Shown piece by piece: positions 60,146 to 64,000 of a stretch of DNA of 64,000 bases. Source of the DNA: Komagataeibacter sucrofermentans DSM 15973. Its GTDB lineage: Bacteria > Pseudomonadota > Alphaproteobacteria > Acetobacterales > Acetobacteraceae. The notes under the pieces were generated by a model. That model made no database searches, had not been told where the DNA came from, and was given only the letters and a program-made list of their open reading frames with translations. The number at the start of each line of letters is the position of its first letter. The stretch's first letter is position 1. The DNA lies in the NCBI RefSeq assembly GCF_040581405.1, contig NZ_CP137157.1:996001-1060000 (forward strand). Reading direction: 5' to 3'. The translations under genes were made by a program, and so were the position numbers.

Positions 60146-60379
60146 ATGGCAATGACGGCACAGGAAATCGAGACCTACATCCGCGAGGCTCTGCCGGATG
60201 CAAAGATCACGATCGATGATCTGGCGGGCGATGGCGACCACTATGCCTGCCGCGTGGTGAGCGAGGCCTTTCGCGGCCTGCCCCGCGTGCGGCAGCACCA
60301 GCTGGTCTACAACGCGCTGCAGGGGCACATGGGCGGCAAGCTGCACGCCCTGGCACTCCAGACCCAGACGCCCGACTGA
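60146..60379 (+). CDS. BolA-family protein
   Basis: 77 residues. AQEIETYIREALPDAKITIDDLAGDGDHYACRVVSEAFRGLPRVRQHQLVYNALQGHMGGKLHALALQT matches the BolA (BolA2/Fra2-like) family with the conserved C-terminal His in MGGKLHALAL. Partners with monothiol glutaredoxins in iron-sulfur sensing and trafficking, and grxD follows 43 bp later, a widely conserved pairing. Confidence 0.93.
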   Translation: MAMTAQEIETYIREALPDAKITIDDLAGDGDHYACRVVSEAFRGLPRVRQHQLVYNALQGHMGGKLHALALQTQTPD

Positions 60380-60422
60380 CCAAAAAACGGTATCCTTACC
60401 CCCAAAGCAGGAAAACAAGATT

Positions 60423-60758
60423 ATGGCCGAAACAATCGCACAGCGCATTCAGGCGCAGATCGATGCCAACCCCGTCATGCTGTACATGAAGGGTGACGCC
60501 AACTTCCCGCAGTGCGGCTTCTCCGCGCGCGTGGTGCAGGTGCTCAAGCACCTTGGCGTGCCCTTCAAGACCGAGAACGTGCTGGCCGACGCCGAGCTGC
60601 GCCAGGGCATCAAGGACTTCTCGAACTGGCCCACCGTGCCGCAGCTTTACGTCAAGGGCGAGTTCATTGGCGGCTGCGACATCGTGACCGAGATGTACCA
60701 GACCGGCGAGCTTGAAAAGCTCCTGACCGAGAAGGGCATTGCCACCGCCGCTGCCTGA
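60423..60758 (+). CDS. grxD: Monothiol glutaredoxin (Grx4/GrxD type)
   Basis: Iron-sulfur cluster carrier and BolA partner. 111 residues, with CGFS active site (Cys31) in FPQCGFSARVVQVLKHLGVPF, DFSNWPTVPQLYVKGEFIGGCDIVTEMYQTGEL and a terminal tail. It is followed by a canonical terminator that closes the pur-bolA-grxD run. Confidence 0.95.
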   Translation: MAETIAQRIQAQIDANPVMLYMKGDANFPQCGFSARVVQVLKHLGVPFKTENVLADAELRQGIKDFSNWPTVPQLYVKGEFIGGCDIVTEMYQTGELEKLLTEKGIATAAA

Positions 60759-60787
60759 CCGGGCGGCCCGAGGGCAGTAAAAAACGG

Positions 60788-60817
60788 CGGGCGGAGCAGA
60801 AATGTTCCGCCCGTTTT
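60788..60817 (+). terminator. Rho-independent terminator after grxD
   Basis: CGGGCGGAGC (60788-60797) and GTTCCGCCCG (60804-60813) form a 10-bp stem with one G-T pair and a 6-nt loop, followed by TTTT. It lies 29 bp after the grxD stop. Confidence 0.88.
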
Positions 60818-60900
60818 GTATTTGGGGCATAACATCACTTGCGTTCTGCCACTGCTTTCGCCTAGCTTTCCCCTGCATTTGAAAAAAACAAGGGGGCCTG

Positions 60901-61236
60901 ATGCGCTACACTGACTTGCGTTCTGCTACAATGCTGCTGCTTGGCGCAGGTCTGATTGGAAGCATCGCCACCCCCGCCCATGCCCGCACCCATGCGGTTA
61001 CCGAGAGCGAGGCCGACCGGCTCACGCTTGGCGCGCTGATCGCGCCCCCGCCGCCAGTACGCCATGTGGCCTATCACCATGCAGCGGGCCGGGGACATGC
61101 CGCCCCGGTGGTGCTGGCGGCGCATCATGGCACCGCCGCCCATACGCAGCACACGATGGTGCATACCATCGTCTATCATCCGCATGGCAGCGTAACCCAC
61201 CATATCCATCCCGCGCCGATCCGCCACCGCACCTGA
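60901..61236 (+). CDS. Exported histidine-rich protein
   Basis: 111 residues. A signal peptide (about 1-27, cleavage near AHA) and a mature part with about twenty histidines, including VAYHHAAGRGH, AAHHGTAAHTQH, TMVHTIVYH and HHIHPAPIRHR. Such composition suggests metal binding (zinc, nickel or copper) or pH response in the periplasm, but no family is recognised. AGGGGGC lies upstream as a ribosome binding site. A stem-loop follows the stop. Confidence 0.65.
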   Translation: MRYTDLRSATMLLLGAGLIGSIATPAHARTHAVTESEADRLTLGALIAPPPPVRHVAYHHAAGRGHAAPVVLAAHHGTAAHTQHTMVHTIVYHPHGSVTHHIHPAPIRHRT

Positions 61237-61261
61237 GGGCCTGTTAAAAAAACAGACCTTC
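61235..61261 (+). terminator. Hairpin after the His-rich gene
   Basis: GAGGGCCTGTT and AACAGACCTTC pair over 9 of 11 positions plus G-T pairs, with an A-rich loop. No T-run follows; it lies at or directly after the stop codon. Confidence 0.4.
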
Positions 61262-61271
61262 GGGAATATAA

Positions 61272-61318
61272 TAGAAGTTTGTGGGTGCCGCCTTTTTCCA
61301 AGAAGGCGGCATTCTTTA
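61272..61318 (+). repeat. Nested-palindrome intergenic repeat, partial
   Basis: Left arm AGAAGTTTGTGGGTG and first hairpin GCCGCCTTTTTCCAAGAAGGCGGC are present, with TTCTTT after it. The second hairpin and right arm are missing. It lies between two convergent genes. Confidence 0.6.
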
Positions 61319-61338
61319 TTCTGGCGGGACAGCCGTGC

Positions 61339-61728
61339 TCAGTATTGCCTGAAGGCGTCCGGTATCCATTCAATGACATTGCCCGGCAGCACCGCGCAGA
61401 CATCAAGGCGCATGCTGTCATAGGTCCAGTGCGGGTTGGCGGCACAGAGTGCCTGCGCCGCATTCATGATGCGCGTGACCTGGGCTGGCCGGATCGATTC
61501 GCCCGCTGCCAGCAGGGAAGGGCGCGCCTTGACCTCGATAAAGGCCAGGCAGCCCCCGCGCAGGGCCACGATATCAATTTCACCCCATCGCGTGCGGGCG
61601 CGGTGCAGCAGCACCTGCCAGCCTCTGGCCCGCAAATCAGCCATGGCGGCGTGTTCCGCAGCCAGGCCATCGGCAAAGGCGCGCCTGCCACGGCGCTGGC
61701 GATGAAGGGCTGGCGGGCGTGCTGTCAT
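61339..61728 (-). CDS. YraN-family (UPF0102) endonuclease-like protein
   Basis: 129 residues. GEIDIVALRGGCLAFIEVKAR is the PD-(D/E)XK-type core of the YraN family, a Holliday-junction-resolvase-like nuclease fold, and AAMADLRARGWQVLLHRARTRW precedes it. The family is often encoded next to rsmI or an AAA ATPase, but not here. Function remains undefined; nuclease activity is inferred only from the fold motif. Confidence 0.88.
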   Translation of the reverse strand: MTARPPALHRQRRGRRAFADGLAAEHAAMADLRARGWQVLLHRARTRWGEIDIVALRGGCLAFIEVKARPSLLAAGESIRPAQVTRIMNAAQALCAANPHWTYDSMRLDVCAVLPGNVIEWIPDAFRQY

Positions 61729-61821
61729 GTTTTGTTTTTACAGGTTTTCTGAAATGCCAGTCCAGCAGGCATCCGGCTCCAGAGGCGTGTTTCAAAGCAC
61801 ATCATTGGTAAAAAACAATAA

Positions 61822-61890
61822 CTGTTTCTGGGTGCCACGTTTTTTTAAAGATGGCGTTCTTTGAAGCCTCTTTTGATTTTAAAGCGCCAT
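61822..61890 (+). repeat. Nested-palindrome intergenic repeat, degenerate long form
   Basis: Left arm CTGTTTCTGGGTGCCACG, a first hairpin with several mismatches (TTTTTTTAAAGATGGCG), then GAAGCCTCTTTTGATTTTAAAGCG in the second-hairpin position. The right arm is unclear. Confidence 0.5.
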
Positions 61891-61895
61891 TATGA

Positions 61896-61932
61896 GCAGC
61901 CTTTTTGACAAAAGGCGACAGGTGGAAAGTTT
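61896..61932 (+). repeat. Nested-palindrome intergenic repeat, short-form right half
   Basis: CAGCCTTTTTGACAAAAGGC followed by GACAGGTGGAAAGTTTT closely matches the right half of the short form at 49680-49730. It adjoins the degenerate long copy to its left. Confidence 0.55.
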
Positions 61933-62083
61933 TATTATTATTTATCAACAAGGTAACTGAAAAATAAGTTCTGCCCCACCGGGGCGTGGCTGGGTAAAAC
62001 CCGGCGGGTAGGATAAAAGCATGTGGGGTCATGACCGCTTTCATCCGCAGGGCATGACCGGGCTGGAGCAGGATTGAGGTGAA

Positions 62084-63502
62084 ATGATCTTTTATTCCCT
62101 GACCATATGGGATCTGGCCCTGCTTGTGCTGCGGCTCTGTTTTGTGGTGCCGGTCGTGATCCATGTGCTCCTGACCAAGCGCGATGTCGGGGCCTCGATC
62201 GGCTGGATTGGCGTGACCGTGCTCATGCCGCTCACGGGCGGCATCCTTTACCTCATGTTCGGCATCAACCGCGTGCACCGGCGCGCACGACGCATGGCGG
62301 GGCAGCACCCGTGGCGCAGCCGCACCATGTCCTCGCAGTGGCGGTGCGACGAGAAGGGGGCCTTCGCCCCGCTCGGCTCCATGGTGGGCAAGCTGACCGG
62401 TCGGCCGCTGCTGGGTGGCAACGCCATCGAGCCGATGCATGATGGTGACACGGTCTACCCGCGCATGCTGGATGCCATCAACGCGGCGCAGCGCAGCGTG
62501 CTGCTGTGTTCCTATATTTTCCGCGCCGACAGCATCGGCCGCCAGTTCTGTGATGCGCTGATTGCAGCCCACGGGCGGGGGGTGCAGGTGCGCGTGCTGG
62601 TCGATGGCGTGGGGTCGGGGTATTTCAATTGCGGGGTGGCCCGCATCCTGCGCCGCGCCGGCGTGCCGGTAGGGCAGTTCATGCATTCCATGCTGCCGTG
62701 GCGCATGCCGTTCATCAACATGCGTGACCACAAGAAGATTCTGGTGACCGATGGGCTGACCGGCTTCATGGGCGGCCTGAACATCGGGGAGGAAAACATC
62801 GCCGCCTCCCGTCCCACGCATCTGGTATCCGATACGCATTTCCAGCTCACGGGCCCGGTCGTGCATCAACTGAGCGAGGCTTTCGCGCGGGACTGGGCCT
62901 TTACCGTGGGCGAGGAACTGACGGCTGAGATCTACTTCCCCCCCCAGCCCAGCTGTGGCGAAACGCCCGGCCGCATCGTGACCGCGGGGCCGGACATGGA
63001 TCTGGAAAAGATCGAGTACACCATGCTCCAGGCCTTCACCATGGCGCGGCACAGCATCCGGCTCATGACGCCCTATTTCCTGCCTGATGACCGGTTCCTC
63101 ACCGAACTGGAACTGGCCTCGCTGCGTGGCATCGAGGTGGATATCGTGGTGCCCGCGCATAGCAACCACACCCTGCTGGACTGGGCGCGCGCGGCCAACC
63201 TGCCGCGCTTTCTGGATTCGGGGTGCCGGATCTGGATGGCGCGGCCGCCTTTCAACCATTCCAAGCTCATGGTGGTGGACCGGCACTGGTCGTTCGTGGG
63301 CAGTTCCAACCTTGATGTGCGCAGCCTGCGCCTGAACTTCGAGATCAACCTCGAAACCTATGACGCCGCGCTGGCAGGCTCCCTTGATGCGTTTATCGCC
63401 AGCCACCGCCATATCAGGCTCACGCACCATGATCTCGACCGCCGCCCGTTCGTGCGCAAGCTGCGCGATGCGGCAGCGCGCCTCATGCTGCCCTACCTGT
63501 AG
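62084..63502 (+). CDS. cls: Cardiolipin synthase
   Basis: Makes cardiolipin from two phosphatidylglycerols at the inner membrane. 472 residues. Two N-terminal hydrophobic segments (about 8-30 and 38-60) are followed by two phospholipase-D domains with HKKILVTD and HSKLMVVD motifs (HxK(x)4D), each with a downstream Gly/Ser-Asn segment (GFMGGLNIG; GSSNLD). The start at 62084 (MIFYSLTIWDLALL) has GGATTGAGG upstream. An EEP hydrolase gene is convergent and overlaps its end by 10 bases. Confidence 0.94.
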   Translation: MIFYSLTIWDLALLVLRLCFVVPVVIHVLLTKRDVGASIGWIGVTVLMPLTGGILYLMFGINRVHRRARRMAGQHPWRSRTMSSQWRCDEKGAFAPLGSMVGKLTGRPLLGGNAIEPMHDGDTVYPRMLDAINAAQRSVLLCSYIFRADSIGRQFCDALIAAHGRGVQVRVLVDGVGSGYFNCGVARILRRAGVPVGQFMHSMLPWRMPFINMRDHKKILVTDGLTGFMGGLNIGEENIAASRPTHLVSDTHFQLTGPVVHQLSEAFARDWAFTVGEELTAEIYFPPQPSCGETPGRIVTAGPDMDLEKIEYTMLQAFTMARHSIRLMTPYFLPDDRFLTELELASLRGIEVDIVVPAHSNHTLLDWARAANLPRFLDSGCRIWMARPPFNHSKLMVVDRHWSFVGSSNLDVRSLRLNFEINLETYDAALAGSLDAFIASHRHIRLTHHDLDRRPFVRKLRDAAARLMLPYL

Positions 63503-64000
63503 GCGCGACTGCCCGAGGGGCGCAACGTGACCGATATGGGCCGGTGGTCGGAGGCATAGTTCTCGATTACATGCCGCTCGGTGCAGGTCAGGCCGCGCAC
63601 CAGGCAGCGATCGAGGCGTATGGGCAGCATGTCGGCCATGCGGTGGGTGGGGGCGCGTGGCCCCACATCATGAAAATGGCGGATCAGCGCCGGGCCAACC
63701 TGATTGAAATCGCCCAATATGGCGGCCTGATGTGGCAGCAACTGCACCACGCGGCGCAACTGACGGCGATTGAGTAGCTGCCCGTGCGAAAGATGCACGT
63801 TGGCTACCACAAGCGACCGGCATTCGATCACCTGCGCCACGCGGCGGATGAGCGTGCCTGCGGGCAGGGTGCAGGTCAGCGGCTGGCGGCGATAGGGCCA
63901 CGGGCTCCAGCACGCCAGCCCGTGAATGCGGCCGGGCAGGGGCGAGCGCGCGTAGTGGCCGCCAATCAGGGTGGGCAGGGTGTCGATTTCCACCGTAGCC
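63493..64000 (-). CDS. Endonuclease/exonuclease/phosphatase-family protein (N-terminus beyond window)
   Basis: About 167 residues visible, the C-terminal part of an EEP-fold metal-dependent phosphoesterase. VVANVHLSHG, AAILGDFNQVGP and NYASDHRPISVTL carry the conserved His, Asp-Asn and Asp-His catalytic residues. The frame stays open to base 64000, so the true start is outside; a GTG at 63991-63993 exists but would remove the first catalytic motifs. It overlaps the cls 3' end. In E. coli an EEP protein (YbhP) is also neighbour to cardiolipin synthase ClsB. Confidence 0.85.
   Translation of the reverse strand, partial: ATVEIDTLPTLIGGHYARSPLPGRIHGLACWSPWPYRRQPLTCTLPAGTLIRRVAQVIECRSLVVANVHLSHGQLLNRRQLRRVVQLLPHQAAILGDFNQVGPALIRHFHDVGPRAPTHRMADMLPIRLDRCLVRGLTCTERHVIENYASDHRPISVTLRPSGSRAYR

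Larger units (their letters stand above)
61729..62083. other. 355-bp gene-free region holding two repeat copies
   Basis: The left third is plain intergenic DNA; two adjacent repeat elements lie at 61822-61932, followed by AT-rich DNA and a 100-bp stretch up to the cardiolipin synthase start. No gene or clear promoter was identified. Confidence 0.45.

Noticed and set aside
61802-63430. 542-residue minus-strand open frame opposite cls
   Set aside because: Antisense to the clear phospholipase-D-type gene and running through repeat DNA.

Overview
The window reads as a chromosomal segment of a high-GC alphaproteobacterium of the Acetobacteraceae, most likely Komagataeibacter/Gluconacetobacter-like. 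Supporting signs are a squalene-hopene cyclase, a MucR/Ros regulator, a pyruvate dehydrogenase operon whose E1-beta carries its own lipoyl domain, and high GC in coding DNA. This placement is inference; no rRNA is present. No transposase, integrase, phage gene or CRISPR array was found.

Layout, left to right. 1-9400: proB (cut by the edge), obg, rpmA, rplU, tRNA-Ser(CGA), guanine deaminase, a FUSC transporter, a UdgX-type DNA repair protein, and a TauE/SafE exporter divergent from an ArsR/BigR-like regulator. 9400-19200: mucR, sppA, ihfB, a LysR regulator, trxB, an Lrp regulator, a GT39-like membrane glycosyltransferase, a single-domain response regulator coupled to a Nudix hydrolase, and guaA. 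19200-21800: an AT-richer islet with two exported proteins of unknown function. 21800-28100: a TetR regulator with an 18-bp palindromic operator, shc, small orphan genes, a phosphomannomutase and a decayed EAL-domain gene. 28000-31600: metA behind a structured leader RNA, then two surface-polysaccharide-type transferases. 31700-35400 (minus): tpiA-secG-pyrG-kdsA. 35660-42600: ppiD-trpE-trpG-trpD-trpC-moaC. 42650-49660: pdhA-pdhB-pdhC-lpdA-lipA-COQ10-like gene. 49745-53332 (minus): terC-like, lytic transglycosylase, pgpA, cinA. 53560-60760: purB, an NRDE protein, then purC-purS-(Rap1a/Tai-like)-purQ-purL-bolA-grxD. 60900-64000: a His-rich exported protein, yraN, cardiolipin synthase and an EEP-family hydrolase cut by the right edge.

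Most of the DNA is housekeeping in tightly coupled operons, many with 1-4 base stop/start overlaps. Several things stand out. The metA leader (28015-28163) folds on paper into a four-way junction whose P3 and J1/2 resemble the SAM-I riboswitch core, followed by a hairpin that would hide the ribosome binding site. A family of about eleven intergenic nested inverted repeats is scattered through the window. TrpD carries a tandem duplication of its N-terminal helical domain. A c-di-GMP phosphodiesterase relic lies between pmm and metA. A T6SS-immunity-like (Rap1a/Tai) protein is embedded between purS and purQ.
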